Origin: JAVKDP01 sp040222185
Lineage (GTDB): Bacteria; Bacteroidota; Rhodothermia; Balneolales; Balneolaceae
Direction: 5' to 3'
Length of the DNA stretch: 16,116 bases
Assembly: GCA_040222185.1 (NCBI GenBank)
Contig: JAVKDP010000024.1
Location: 1 to 16,116, forward strand
Both the position numbers and the translations under genes were made by a program. The notes under the pieces are model-generated. The model saw only the letters and a list, made by a program, of their open reading frames with translations, was not told the DNA's origin and ran no database searches. Of the stretch, positions 1-7,126 are shown piece after piece; position 1 is the stretch's first letter; every line of letters starts with the position of its first letter.

Positions 1-10
1 GATTTAAGAC

Positions 11-1198
11 ATGGCAAAAGAGACCTTTCAGCGAACCAAACCCCACGTGAATGTGGGCACCATCGGTCACGTAGATCATGGTAAGACAACGTTGACCGCA
101 GCGATTACAACAGTGATGGCCAAGACGTACGGTGGAACAGCGCAAGCGTTTGATCAAATTGATAATGCTCCGGAAGAGCGCGAGCGTGGTATTACCATTG
201 CAACGGCTCACGTAGAGTACGAATCAGATCAGCGTCACTACGCACACGTAGATTGCCCGGGTCACGCGGATTATGTGAAGAACATGGTGACGGGTGCAGC
301 TCAAATGGACGGTGCGATTGTAGTAGTAGCGGCTACTGACGGTCCTATGCCACAGACGCGTGAGCACATCTTGCTAGCTCGCCAGGTTGGAGTACCTCAG
401 ATTGTGGTATTCATGAATAAAGTGGACCTGGTAGACGACGAAGAATTACTAGAGCTTGTAGAGCTTGAAGTACGTGAGCTATTGTCAGCGTACGAATTTG
501 ATGGCGACAACATTCCTGTGATCCAGGGTTCAGCGCTAGGCGCCTTGAACGGAGAAGCGCAGTGGGAAGAGAAAGTAGTTGAGCTGATCAAAGCTGTTGA
601 CGACACGATCCCGACTCCTGAGCGTGACGTAGACAAGCCCTTCCTAATGCCTGTAGAGGATGTGTTCTCTATCACAGGTCGTGGAACGGTAGCAACAGGT
701 CGTATCGAGCGTGGTATCCTAAAGATCAACGATGAGATTGAAATCGTAGGGATCGTAGACGAGCCAATGAAGAGTGTGGTAACTGGTATTGAGATGTTCA
801 GAAGACTTCTTGATCAGGGCCAGGCGGGTGATAACGCAGGTATCTTGCTTAGAGGGATCAACAAAGAGCAGATCCAGCGCGGGATGGTACTATGTAAGCC
901 AGGTTCTATTACGCCTCACAAAGGTTTTGAGTGCGAGGTATACGTACTGAGCAAAGACGAAGGTGGAAGACACACTCCATTCTTCAAAGGGTATCGTCCA
1001 CAGTTCTACTTCAGAACGACTGATGTAACGGGTTCATGTGAGCTTCCGTCAGGTGTGGAGATGGTAATGCCAGGCGACAACGTGAAGTTGAATGTGACAT
1101 TAATACAGCCAGTAGCCATGGAAGAAGGGCTACGCTTTGCGATCCGCGAGGGTGGACGTACAGTAGGAGCTGGTGTGGTAACTAAAATCTTAGATTAA
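11..1198 (+). CDS. tuf: Translation elongation factor Tu
   Basis: EF-Tu is the cytosolic GTPase that carries aminoacyl-tRNA to the ribosomal A site. The 395-residue protein is full length. Visible motifs are the P-loop at residues 19-26 (GHVDHGKT), switch I with T62 in RGITIAT, the G3 motif DCPGH at 81-85 with catalytic H85, and G4 NKVD at 136-139. Beta-barrel domains 2 and 3 follow from about residue 210 and end in the usual GAGVVTKILD. Only 9 nt separate it from rpsJ, so it is probably cotranscribed with the S10 block, as where tuf ends the str operon; rpsL, rpsG and fusA would lie upstream, outside the window. Hand counts give about 47-52% G+C in sampled lines and a strong preference for GTA/GTG over GTT valine codons, unlike the genes that follow. 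Function is certain; whether a second tuf copy exists cannot be told. Confidence 0.98.
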   Translation: MAKETFQRTKPHVNVGTIGHVDHGKTTLTAAITTVMAKTYGGTAQAFDQIDNAPEERERGITIATAHVEYESDQRHYAHVDCPGHADYVKNMVTGAAQMDGAIVVVAATDGPMPQTREHILLARQVGVPQIVVFMNKVDLVDDEELLELVELEVRELLSAYEFDGDNIPVIQGSALGALNGEAQWEEKVVELIKAVDDTIPTPERDVDKPFLMPVEDVFSITGRGTVATGRIERGILKINDEIEIVGIVDEPMKSVVTGIEMFRRLLDQGQAGDNAGILLRGINKEQIQRGMVLCKPGSITPHKGFECEVYVLSKDEGGRHTPFFKGYRPQFYFRTTDVTGSCELPSGVEMVMPGDNVKLNVTLIQPVAMEEGLRFAIREGGRTVGAGVVTKILD

Positions 1199-1207
1199 GG
1201 CTGATCC

Positions 1208-1519
1208 GTGGCAACACAACAAAAAATCAGAATTAAGTTAAAATCATACGATCACAACCTGATCGATAAATCAGCTGAAAAGATTATTCAGACTGTAAAA
1301 TCTACTGGTGCTTTGGTATCGGGACCTATCCCGTTACCAACCCGTAAGAGTATTATTACAGTTAACAAGTCTGTTTTTGTTGATAAGAAATCTCGTGAGC
1401 AGTTTGAGTACCGTTCTCATAAACGCCTGATTGACATCTTGTCTACAGGATCTCAAACTGTTGATGCACTAATGAAGCTGGAATTACCTTCTGGCGTTGA
1501 CGTAGAAATTAAAGTTTAA
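1208..1519 (+). CDS. rpsJ: 30S ribosomal protein S10 (NusE)
   Basis: S10 is a head protein of the small subunit and, as NusE, a partner of NusB in transcription antitermination at boxA. The 103-residue length is typical, and the motifs IRIKLKSYDH near the N-terminus, GPIPLPT at about 39-45 and the KSREQFE/RSHKRLIDI segment are diagnostic. The start is GTG at 1208, because MATQQKIRIKLKSY fits the family and no in-frame ATG gives a complete N-terminus. No Shine-Dalgarno sequence precedes it. It heads the S10 block, 9 nt after tuf and 19 nt before rplC. Confidence 0.97.
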   Translation: MATQQKIRIKLKSYDHNLIDKSAEKIIQTVKSTGALVSGPIPLPTRKSIITVNKSVFVDKKSREQFEYRSHKRLIDILSTGSQTVDALMKLELPSGVDVEIKV

Positions 1520-1538
1520 CGAAAGGATCAAGAACACA

Positions 1539-2177
1539 ATGCGTGGTTTGATTGGAAAAAAAATTGGGATGACAAGTGTCTTCGACGAAATCGGTCGCAG
1601 TATTCCTGTAACTGTTGTTGAAGTTCCAACCGCTGTTATTACCCAAATCAAAACAGAAGAAACAGATGGTTATAATGCTGTTCAGGTTTCTAGTTTTGAC
1701 AGAAAAGAAAAAAATGTTTCAAAGGCTGTTAAAGGCCATTTAGCTAAAGCAGGTTCATCTGCGAAAGCTGTTACTAAAGAATTCCGTGACTACTTACCTG
1801 AAGGATTAGTTGAAGGCGATGAGTTAAAAATAGAAGATGTATTTTCTGTTGGCGACCTAGTTGACGTAGCTGGTATCTCAAAAGGTCGCGGATTCGGCGG
1901 TGTTATTAAAAGACATAATTTTAGTGGTGTTGGTGATGCAACTCACGGTCAGCACAACAGGTTAAGAGCTCCAGGTTCTATTGGTGGTGCTTCTGACCCG
2001 GCTCGTGTATTCAAAGGCATGAAGATGGCTGGTCAACACGGCAACACTAGGGTTAAAATCAAGAATTTAAGTATTGCTAAAATTCTACCTGAATCAAGCC
2101 TTGTTCTTGTAACTGGTGGAATTCCAGGGCCAAACGGTAGCTACGTTGAAATACTCAACAAAACTTCTGAGGCTTAA
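1539..2177 (+). CDS. rplC: 50S ribosomal protein L3
   Basis: L3 is an early-assembling large-subunit protein that binds 23S rRNA and sends a long loop towards the peptidyl transferase centre. The 212 residues begin with the canonical MRGLIGKKIGMT, and the signature GISKGRGFGGVIKRHNF lies at about 113-129, followed by the basic loop ending RVFKGMKMAGQHG. At the position of the methylated Gln150 of E. coli L3 (GQNQTPG) this protein reads GGASDPA, so the PrmB target glutamine is absent, as in many bacteria outside Proteobacteria. A GAAAGGA stretch lies in the 19-nt leader but about 15 nt from the ATG, far for a Shine-Dalgarno site. It is 5 nt upstream of rplD. Confidence 0.97.
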   Translation: MRGLIGKKIGMTSVFDEIGRSIPVTVVEVPTAVITQIKTEETDGYNAVQVSSFDRKEKNVSKAVKGHLAKAGSSAKAVTKEFRDYLPEGLVEGDELKIEDVFSVGDLVDVAGISKGRGFGGVIKRHNFSGVGDATHGQHNRLRAPGSIGGASDPARVFKGMKMAGQHGNTRVKIKNLSIAKILPESSLVLVTGGIPGPNGSYVEILNKTSEA

Positions 2178-2182
2178 GAATT

Positions 2183-2833
2183 ATGAAATTAGATATTTTT
2201 AAAATCGACGGAAGTAAGAGCAAGAAAAAAGCTGAATTAAGTGATAGCATTTTCGCTATTGAGCCTAATGAAGTTGTTCTTTATGAAGATGTACGTCGCC
2301 ACATGGCTAACAAGCGTCAAGGTACTGCAAGTACAAAAGGGCGTTCTGAAATTACGGGTAGCACGAAGAAGCTTTTCCGTCAAAAAGGAACAGGTGGAGC
2401 ACGTCGCGGTAGCGCTAAATCTCCATTATTGAGAAAAGGTGGAACCGTTTTTGGACCTAAGCCACGCGATTACAGTTTTAAGCTGAACAAAAAAGTAGTT
2501 CAACTGGCTCGTAAGTCTGCACTTTCTGTGAAAGCAGCAGCAGAAGCAATTTCAGTTGTTCAAGACTTTACATTCGAAACTCCTAAGACTAAAGATGTAA
2601 TTAATATCCTTAGCGCTTTTGAGCTAACAGGTAAAAAAGTACTTATTCTTACTGCTGATACCGATTTAGCGGTATACAAGTCAGCTAAGAATATCCCTGG
2701 AGTTTCAGTACTAGAAGCTAATAAGCCAAATTCATATCAGATTTTACATGCTGATGCAATTATGGTACAAGAAAGTGCTGTTTCTGTTTTAGAAAACAGT
2801 ATTGAACCTAAGTCTGAAGAGGTAGCAGCATGA
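2183..2833 (+). CDS. rplD: 50S ribosomal protein L4
   Basis: L4 binds 23S rRNA early in assembly and extends a loop into the nascent peptide exit tunnel; in E. coli it also represses its own operon. The 216 residues match the L4 family in length. The conserved loop runs from about residue 45 to 100 and includes KRQGTASTKGRSEITGS, KLFRQKGTGGARRGSAKSP and GGTVFGPKPRDYS. The C-terminal Rossmann-like domain contains KVLILTAD and ends in a short acidic tail. Its last codons overlap the rplW start (ATGA, 2830-2833), which suggests translational coupling. No S10-type leader that could serve L4 autoregulation lies inside the window. Confidence 0.97.
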   Translation: MKLDIFKIDGSKSKKKAELSDSIFAIEPNEVVLYEDVRRHMANKRQGTASTKGRSEITGSTKKLFRQKGTGGARRGSAKSPLLRKGGTVFGPKPRDYSFKLNKKVVQLARKSALSVKAAAEAISVVQDFTFETPKTKDVINILSAFELTGKKVLILTADTDLAVYKSAKNIPGVSVLEANKPNSYQILHADAIMVQESAVSVLENSIEPKSEEVAA

Positions 2834-3120
2834 GCATCCTGATACGTCCTGTTATTACTGAGAAACTAAGTAGACTTCAAGAACAAGAAGGAAAGTTCAC
2901 TTTTGAAGTTGTAAAAAGCGCTACAAAACCAGAGATCAAGAAAGCTGTTGAAGCACATTATCCTGGTGTAAAAGTGGCTAAAGTTAACACGCTAATAATG
3001 CCATCTAAGCCTAAAGGAAGATACACCAAGAGTGGTTTTCAAGCAGGTAGATCCAGCACATGGAAAAAGGCAATTATTACACTGAAAGAAGGCGAAATCG
3101 ATTTCTTCGGAGAAATTTAA
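2830..3120 (+). CDS. rplW: 50S ribosomal protein L23
   Basis: L23 sits at the tunnel exit and is the docking site for trigger factor and SRP. The 96-residue protein opens with the typical ILIRPVITEKLSRLQE and has the family's VEAHYPGVKVAKVNTL and KPKGRYTKSGFQAGRSSTWKKAI segments, ending in the beta-strand region IITLKEGEIDFF. The ATG overlaps the rplD stop by four bases (ATGA), so its translation is probably coupled to that of L4. Length and order are normal for the S10 block. Confidence 0.96.
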   Translation: MSILIRPVITEKLSRLQEQEGKFTFEVVKSATKPEIKKAVEAHYPGVKVAKVNTLIMPSKPKGRYTKSGFQAGRSSTWKKAIITLKEGEIDFFGEI

Positions 3121-3132
3121 GAATAGAGATTA

Positions 3133-3963
3133 ATGGCTACTAAGAAACTTAAACCAAATACCCCCGGGACCAGACACAGAATCGCACCTGTGTTTGATGA
3201 TGTTACTTCAAGTACACCGGTTAAATCGTTAACTGTTGGAATTGGTAAATCCGGTGGACGTAACCATCATGGTCGCAAAACCTCAAGACATAGAGGTGGT
3301 GGACACAAGCGTAGATATCGTATTATCGATTTCAAAAGAGATAAATTCGATATCCCGGCTAATGTTCAAACTATTGAATATGATCCGAACCGTACGGCAC
3401 GTATTGCCCTTTTAGCATACGCCGATGGTGAAAAGAGGTATATAATTGCTCCTAACGGTCTTAAAGTTGGTGATACTGTACTTTCAGGTGAGAAAGTTGC
3501 TCCTGATATGGGAAATGCACTTCAGCTAAGACATATGCCTCCAGGTACTTTTATTCATGCTATCGAGCTTGAGCCAGGACGCGGTGCAATTTTATGTAGA
3601 AGCGCTGGAACAGTAGCTCAGTTACTTGGAAAGCAGGAAAAGTATGTAAGTATTAAGCTTCCTTCTGGTGAAGTAAGGTTGATTCTTGGGACTTGTTTAG
3701 CCACAGTTGGTACTACAAGTAACCCTGATCACATGAATACTACTATCGGTAAAGCTGGTCGTAGTAGATGGTTAGGCCGCAGACCACAAACTCGTGGTGT
3801 TGCAATGAACCCGGTTGATCACCCGATGGGTGGTGGAGAAGGTAAGTCTTCAGGTGGACATCCACGTTCTCCTTGGGGACAAATGGCTAAAGGTAAGAAG
3901 ACCAGAAACCGTAAGAAGTTGTCTTCTAAGTACATCATTAGAAGAAGAAACACTAAGAAATAA
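3133..3963 (+). CDS. rplB: 50S ribosomal protein L2
   Basis: L2 is the largest and most conserved 50S core protein, needed for subunit joining and peptidyl transferase activity. The 276 residues carry the N-terminal extension MATKKLKPNTPGTRH, the basic GGGHKRRYRIIDFKRDK segment near 55-72, the OB-like and SH3-like core, and the C-terminal signature NPVDHPMGGGEGKSSGGHP at about residues 226-244, which includes the histidine corresponding to E. coli H229. The tail KKLSSKYIIRRRNTKK is normal. The ATG at 3133 follows a 12-nt AT-rich gap without a Shine-Dalgarno sequence. Confidence 0.98.
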   Translation: MATKKLKPNTPGTRHRIAPVFDDVTSSTPVKSLTVGIGKSGGRNHHGRKTSRHRGGGHKRRYRIIDFKRDKFDIPANVQTIEYDPNRTARIALLAYADGEKRYIIAPNGLKVGDTVLSGEKVAPDMGNALQLRHMPPGTFIHAIELEPGRGAILCRSAGTVAQLLGKQEKYVSIKLPSGEVRLILGTCLATVGTTSNPDHMNTTIGKAGRSRWLGRRPQTRGVAMNPVDHPMGGGEGKSSGGHPRSPWGQMAKGKKTRNRKKLSSKYIIRRRNTKK

Positions 3964-3974
3964 GAATACTAAGT

Positions 3975-4244
3975 ATGCCACGCTCATTAAAAAAAGGCCC
4001 CTTTATTCATTACAAGCTTCAAAAGAAGGTTGCAGAGGCTTCAGAAGCAGGAAGCAAAAAAGTTATTAAGACCTGGTCTCGGAGTTCATTAATTACTCCT
4101 GACTTTATCGGTCTAACACTTGCAGTTCATAATGGAAAACAATTCATCCCTGTGTTTATCACTGAAAATATGGTAGGACACAAACTAGGTGAATTCTCTC
4201 CTACAAGAACATTCCGTGGACATCCAATGAAAAAAGGTAAATAA
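3975..4244 (+). CDS. rpsS: 30S ribosomal protein S19
   Basis: S19 is a 30S head protein that forms a dimer with S13 and contacts tRNA in the A and P sites. The 89 residues have the canonical MPRSLKKGPFIHYKLQKKV start, the TWSRSSLITPDFIG segment at about 33-46, HNGKQFIPVFITENMVGHKLGEF split across the core, and the terminal TRTFRGHPMKKGK. The gene lies 11 nt after rplB and 10 nt before rplV. Nothing departs from the family pattern. Confidence 0.97.
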   Translation: MPRSLKKGPFIHYKLQKKVAEASEAGSKKVIKTWSRSSLITPDFIGLTLAVHNGKQFIPVFITENMVGHKLGEFSPTRTFRGHPMKKGK

Positions 4245-4254
4245 GGTAGGCTAA

Positions 4255-4632
4255 ATGGATACTCCGATATTAGAGGCGAGAGCCGTACAAAGACATTTGA
4301 GAAGAGCACCTCGTAAAGTACGTTTGGTAGCAGACGCAGTGAGAGGCTCTCAGGTTGACAAGGCTCTTAAGAGACTTGAATTCACCAAGAAAGGTTCAGC
4401 AATTGAAGTAGCTAAAGTGATTAAATCAGCAGCTGCTAATTTGCGTGACAAATTTCAAGAAGAGCGTTTTGATGATGAAGATTTAATTGTCAAAACAATT
4501 TTTGTTGATGAAGGCGTAACCCTTAAAAGAATACAACCTGCTCCGCAGGGAAGGGCTCACCGAATTAATAAGCGTTCTTGCCATATCACAGTAGTTGTGG
4601 CAAAGCGTGTTGAAGAAATGGTAAACGATTAA
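4255..4632 (+). CDS. rplV: 50S ribosomal protein L22
   Basis: L22 contacts all six domains of 23S rRNA and its long beta-hairpin lines the exit tunnel next to L4, where macrolide resistance changes can arise. The 125-residue protein has the APRKVRLVADAVRG motif at about 18-31, the KSAAANLRDKF helix, and the hairpin segment TLKRIQPAPQGRAHRINKRS at about 89-108, followed by HITVVV. The start ATG at 4255 follows rpsS by 10 nt. The N-terminus is a few residues longer than the shortest L22 forms but has no foreign content. Confidence 0.96.
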   Translation: MDTPILEARAVQRHLRRAPRKVRLVADAVRGSQVDKALKRLEFTKKGSAIEVAKVIKSAAANLRDKFQEERFDDEDLIVKTIFVDEGVTLKRIQPAPQGRAHRINKRSCHITVVVAKRVEEMVND

Positions 4633-4644
4633 ACGAGTAGTACC

Positions 4645-5421
4645 TTGGGACAAAAGACAAATCCAGTTGGTTTTAGATTAGGAATTATTCGCGGTTGGGA
4701 TTCTAACTGGTATTCGGAAGATAACCAGCCCGGTCTAGTGTTAGAAGACACTAAACTCCGTGAATACCTACAAACCCGTCTTCGTAATGGTGGGTTATCA
4801 AACATAATTATTGAAAGAACGCCAAAGCGTATTCTTTTAACTCTAAGAACAAGCCGTCCTGGTGTTATTATCGGGAAAGGTGGTGAGCAAATTGAATTGC
4901 TTCGCGAAGAGCTGAAAAAGATTACTAATAAAGAAGTTCAGATCAATGTAAGTGAGATTAAGCGCCCTGAGTTAGACTCAAGCCTTGTTGCTCAAAACAT
5001 TGCTCAGCAACTTCAATCACGTGTTTCTTTCAGACGTGCTATGAAAACAGGTATTGCTTCTGCAATGCGAATGGGAGCTAAAGGGATTAAGATCCGTTGT
5101 TCCGGTCGTTTAGGTGGTGCTGAAATGGCACGTACCGAGCAGTATAAAGAAGGCCAAATTCCTTTGCATACTATCAGAGCTGAAATCGATTACGCTACAG
5201 CTACTTCAAACACTATTTATGGTGCAATTGGTGTAAGTGTATGGATTTTCAAAGGTGAAAAAATTGGTGCTGTAGACTTAAGTCCAGGCGCACAAGCAAA
5301 ACAAGATGCTGAGTCATCTCGTGGCGGAAGAAGAGGCGGAGATAACAACGACAGAAGAAATAACAGACGTCGTAATAATAACCGCAATAGAAACAGTAGA
5401 TCTAATAACAACAAAAGCTAA
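4645..5421 (+). CDS. rpsC: 30S ribosomal protein S3 with long Arg/Asn-rich tail
   Basis: S3 is at the mRNA entry channel of the 30S subunit and contributes to helicase activity on mRNA. The canonical N-terminus GQKTNPVGFRLGIIRGWDSN follows directly from a TTG codon at 4645; no ATG or GTG gives this N-terminus, so TTG is the start. The KH domain contains VIIGKGGEQI with GKGG at 77-80, and the C-terminal S3 domain includes GIKIRCSGRLGGAEMAR at about 147-163. At 258 residues it is about 25 longer than E. coli S3. The excess is a tail from about residue 226 of RGG, Arg and Asn residues, likely disordered and RNA-binding by inference. It lies 12 nt after rplV and 10 nt before rplP. Confidence 0.97.
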   Translation: MGQKTNPVGFRLGIIRGWDSNWYSEDNQPGLVLEDTKLREYLQTRLRNGGLSNIIIERTPKRILLTLRTSRPGVIIGKGGEQIELLREELKKITNKEVQINVSEIKRPELDSSLVAQNIAQQLQSRVSFRRAMKTGIASAMRMGAKGIKIRCSGRLGGAEMARTEQYKEGQIPLHTIRAEIDYATATSNTIYGAIGVSVWIFKGEKIGAVDLSPGAQAKQDAESSRGGRRGGDNNDRRNNRRRNNNRNRNSRSNNNKS

Positions 5422-5431
5422 GTAAGCAACG

Positions 5432-5851
5432 ATGTTAGAACCAAAAAGAGTAAAAAGGCGTCGAGTACATCGCGATAAGTTAAAAGGTAATGCCAATAGA
5501 GGGCATCTTATTAACTTCGGTGATTTTGCTTTGAAGGCATTAGAGCCTAAGTTCATTACTTCGCGTCAAATTGAAGCTTGTCGTATTGCAATTTCAAGGT
5601 CACTACAACGTGACGGACAAACTTTTATCAGAATTTTCCCGGATCGTCCGATGACAAGAAAGCCAGCGGAAACAAGAATGGGTAAAGGTAAAGGTGCTTT
5701 AGATCATTGGGTGTCTGTAGTTAAACCAGGTAGAATTTTATTTGAAATCGCTGGTGTATCTGAAGATAGAGCTCGTGAAGCTATGCGACGTGCTGCTCAT
5801 AAACTTCCAATTAAAACTAAGTTTGTAGTTCGAAGAGATCTCAACGGATAA
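5432..5851 (+). CDS. rplP: 50S ribosomal protein L16
   Basis: L16 helps shape the A-site tRNA binding region of the 50S subunit and joins late in assembly. The 139 residues match the family length. Diagnostic stretches are MLEPKRVKRRRVHRDKLKG at the start, GLxA-type core variants around ITSRQIEACRIAISR, the loop PAETRMGKGKGALDHWV at about 78-94, and VKPGRILFEIAGVSED. Arg in the TRMGKGKG loop matches the region of the arginine hydroxylated in some Proteobacteria; whether it is modified here is unknown. No Shine-Dalgarno sequence is seen before the ATG. Confidence 0.97.
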   Translation: MLEPKRVKRRRVHRDKLKGNANRGHLINFGDFALKALEPKFITSRQIEACRIAISRSLQRDGQTFIRIFPDRPMTRKPAETRMGKGKGALDHWVSVVKPGRILFEIAGVSEDRAREAMRRAAHKLPIKTKFVVRRDLNG

Positions 5852-5862
5852 TCGATAGTAAT

Positions 5863-6060
5863 ATGAAAGCACACGAACTAAGAGAATTAACAATTACAGA
5901 ACTGGAAGCTCGCCTAAAGGATGAGCAGTCTGCGATGCAAAACTTAAAGTTTTCGAAAGCAGTTACTGGTCAGCTTGAGAATCCAGCTCGTATTAAAACT
6001 CATCGACGTGAAATTGCACGTTTGAGAACCGTTATCAATGAACAAAGTAGCGCTGAGTAA
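5863..6060 (+). CDS. rpmC: 50S ribosomal protein L29
   Basis: L29 is a small two-helix protein near the tunnel exit, beside L23. The 65-residue protein has the family opening MKAHELRELTITELEARL and the second-helix motif PARIKTHRREIARLRTVINE. Its length is typical. It lies in the invariant rplP-rpmC-rpsQ order, 11 nt after rplP and 18 nt before rpsQ. Confidence 0.96.
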   Translation: MKAHELRELTITELEARLKDEQSAMQNLKFSKAVTGQLENPARIKTHRREIARLRTVINEQSSAE

Positions 6061-6078
6061 TCAGTAGGAATTTCGACT

Positions 6079-6354
6079 ATGTCAGAACAAGCAGAAAAAA
6101 TAGAAAGAGCACAACGCCGTGAAAGAACCGGCCGCGTAGTTAGTGATAAAATGGACAAGAGTATAACTGTTGCCGTTGATCGCCAGGTGAAACACCCTAT
6201 TTACGGGAAATTCATCAATAAGACTACCAAGTACATGGCTCATGATGAAAACAACGAAGCAAACTTTGGTGACACTGTTCGCATTATGTCAACTCGACCA
6301 CTTTCAAAGCGCAAATCATGGCGTTTAGTGGAAGTCGTAGAAAAAGCTAAATAA
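6079..6354 (+). CDS. rpsQ: 30S ribosomal protein S17
   Basis: S17 is a primary 16S rRNA-binding protein with an OB fold in the 30S body. The 91 residues include the RERTGRVVSDKMDKSITVAV strand region at about 14-33, HPIYGKFINKTTKYMAHDE at about 39-57 and the signature GDTVRIMSTRPLSKRKSWRL. Alternative later starts are not needed because the N-terminal acidic leader MSEQAEKIERAQ is plausible in this family. AGGA at 6066-6069 stands 9 nt before the ATG, one of the few Shine-Dalgarno-like sites in this cluster. Confidence 0.96.
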   Translation: MSEQAEKIERAQRRERTGRVVSDKMDKSITVAVDRQVKHPIYGKFINKTTKYMAHDENNEANFGDTVRIMSTRPLSKRKSWRLVEVVEKAK

Positions 6355-6376
6355 CGTATAGATTTAGGAATTAGCT

Positions 6377-6745
6377 ATGGTTCAAACACAAACAGTATTA
6401 GGAACAGCTGACAACAGCGGAGCAAAAAAGATCATGTGTATCAAAGTTTTGGGAGATTCCCGAAGACGATACGCAAGAGTAGGTGATGTTATCTCTGCTT
6501 CTGTTAAAACTGCTCTCCCTGGCGGAAACGTTAAAAAGGGCGATGTTGTGAAAGCAGTTATCGTAAGAACAAAAAAAGAATACCGACGACGTGACGGAAG
6601 TTATATCCGTTTTGATGAAAACGCTGCGGTAGTAATCAATAAAGATAAAGAACCGGTAGGAACACGTATTTTCGGCCCTGTAGCTCGTGAACTTCGCGAG
6701 AAGAGCTATATGAAAATTGTGTCGCTAGCACCGGAAGTACTTTAA
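6377..6745 (+). CDS. rplN: 50S ribosomal protein L14
   Basis: L14 is on the subunit interface of the 50S particle and is the usual first gene of the spc block. The 122 residues show the canonical ADNSGAKKIMCIKVLG at about 11-26, GDVISASVKTALP, the RRDGSYIRFDENAAVVIN segment at about 72-89 and the ending GTRIFGPVARELREKSYMKI. AGGA at 6366-6369 is 7 nt upstream of the ATG, a good Shine-Dalgarno spacing. The 22-nt gap from rpsQ is too small to hold a separate spc promoter with leader, so the S10 and spc blocks are probably fused transcriptionally. Confidence 0.97.
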   Translation: MVQTQTVLGTADNSGAKKIMCIKVLGDSRRRYARVGDVISASVKTALPGGNVKKGDVVKAVIVRTKKEYRRRDGSYIRFDENAAVVINKDKEPVGTRIFGPVARELREKSYMKIVSLAPEVL

Positions 6746-6759
6746 AAAGGATTAGAGTA

Positions 6760-7113
6760 ATGCCACGCAGGTTCAACAAGCAAAAAAAATTACATGTCAA
6801 AAAAGGCGATAACGTATTAGTTCTCGCTGGCGCTGACAAAGGCAAGAAAGGAAGAGTATTAATGGTATTCCCAAACAAGGACCGGGTTCTTGTAGAAGGA
6901 GTTAATATTAAAACTCATCACGAAAAGCCATCACAAGAAAATCAACAAGGTGGTCGAGTTAAGAAAGAAGGATCAGTTCACATTTCCAATGTTATGGTAA
7001 TTGACCCATCTACTAACGAAGCATCTCGAATTGGTCGTAAGCGTATTGAAGAAAGCGGCAAAGGCCGTTGGGTACGTTATGCTAAGACCAGTGGCGAAAT
7101 CATAGACAAATAA
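6760..7113 (+). CDS. rplX: 50S ribosomal protein L24
   Basis: L24 initiates 50S assembly and has a KOW-type SH3 fold. The 117-residue protein has the KOW motif KKGDNVLVLAGADKGKKGRV at about residues 14-33, followed by VEGVNIKTHHEKPSQENQQGG and the HISNVMVIDPSTNEASR segment. It is slightly longer than E. coli L24, with a C-terminal extension ending KTSGEIIDK. AAGGA at 6747-6751, 8 nt before the ATG, is the clearest Shine-Dalgarno site in the window. Confidence 0.96.
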   Translation: MPRRFNKQKKLHVKKGDNVLVLAGADKGKKGRVLMVFPNKDRVLVEGVNIKTHHEKPSQENQQGGRVKKEGSVHISNVMVIDPSTNEASRIGRKRIEESGKGRWVRYAKTSGEIIDK

Positions 7114-7126
7114 TTTGTGATTAATA

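Noticed and set aside
397..729. Minus-strand open frames opposite tuf, rpsC/rplP, rpsM/rpsK and rpoA
   Set aside because: They lie entirely opposite strongly conserved genes, have low-complexity or nonsense translations (Ser- or Leu-rich) and resemble no family; they are by-products of codon bias on the plus strand.
2241..2432. Short plus-strand frames inside rplD (63 codons) and across rplB/rpsS (84 codons)
   Set aside because: They are out of frame with intact conserved genes and show no recognisable protein sequence.
7106..7118. ACAAATAATTTGT palindrome at the rplX stop, near where E. coli has its S8 mRNA site
   Set aside because: It is AT-rich with only one G-C pair at each side, its loop is tiny, and none of the conserved S8 core can be recognised; chance is likely.
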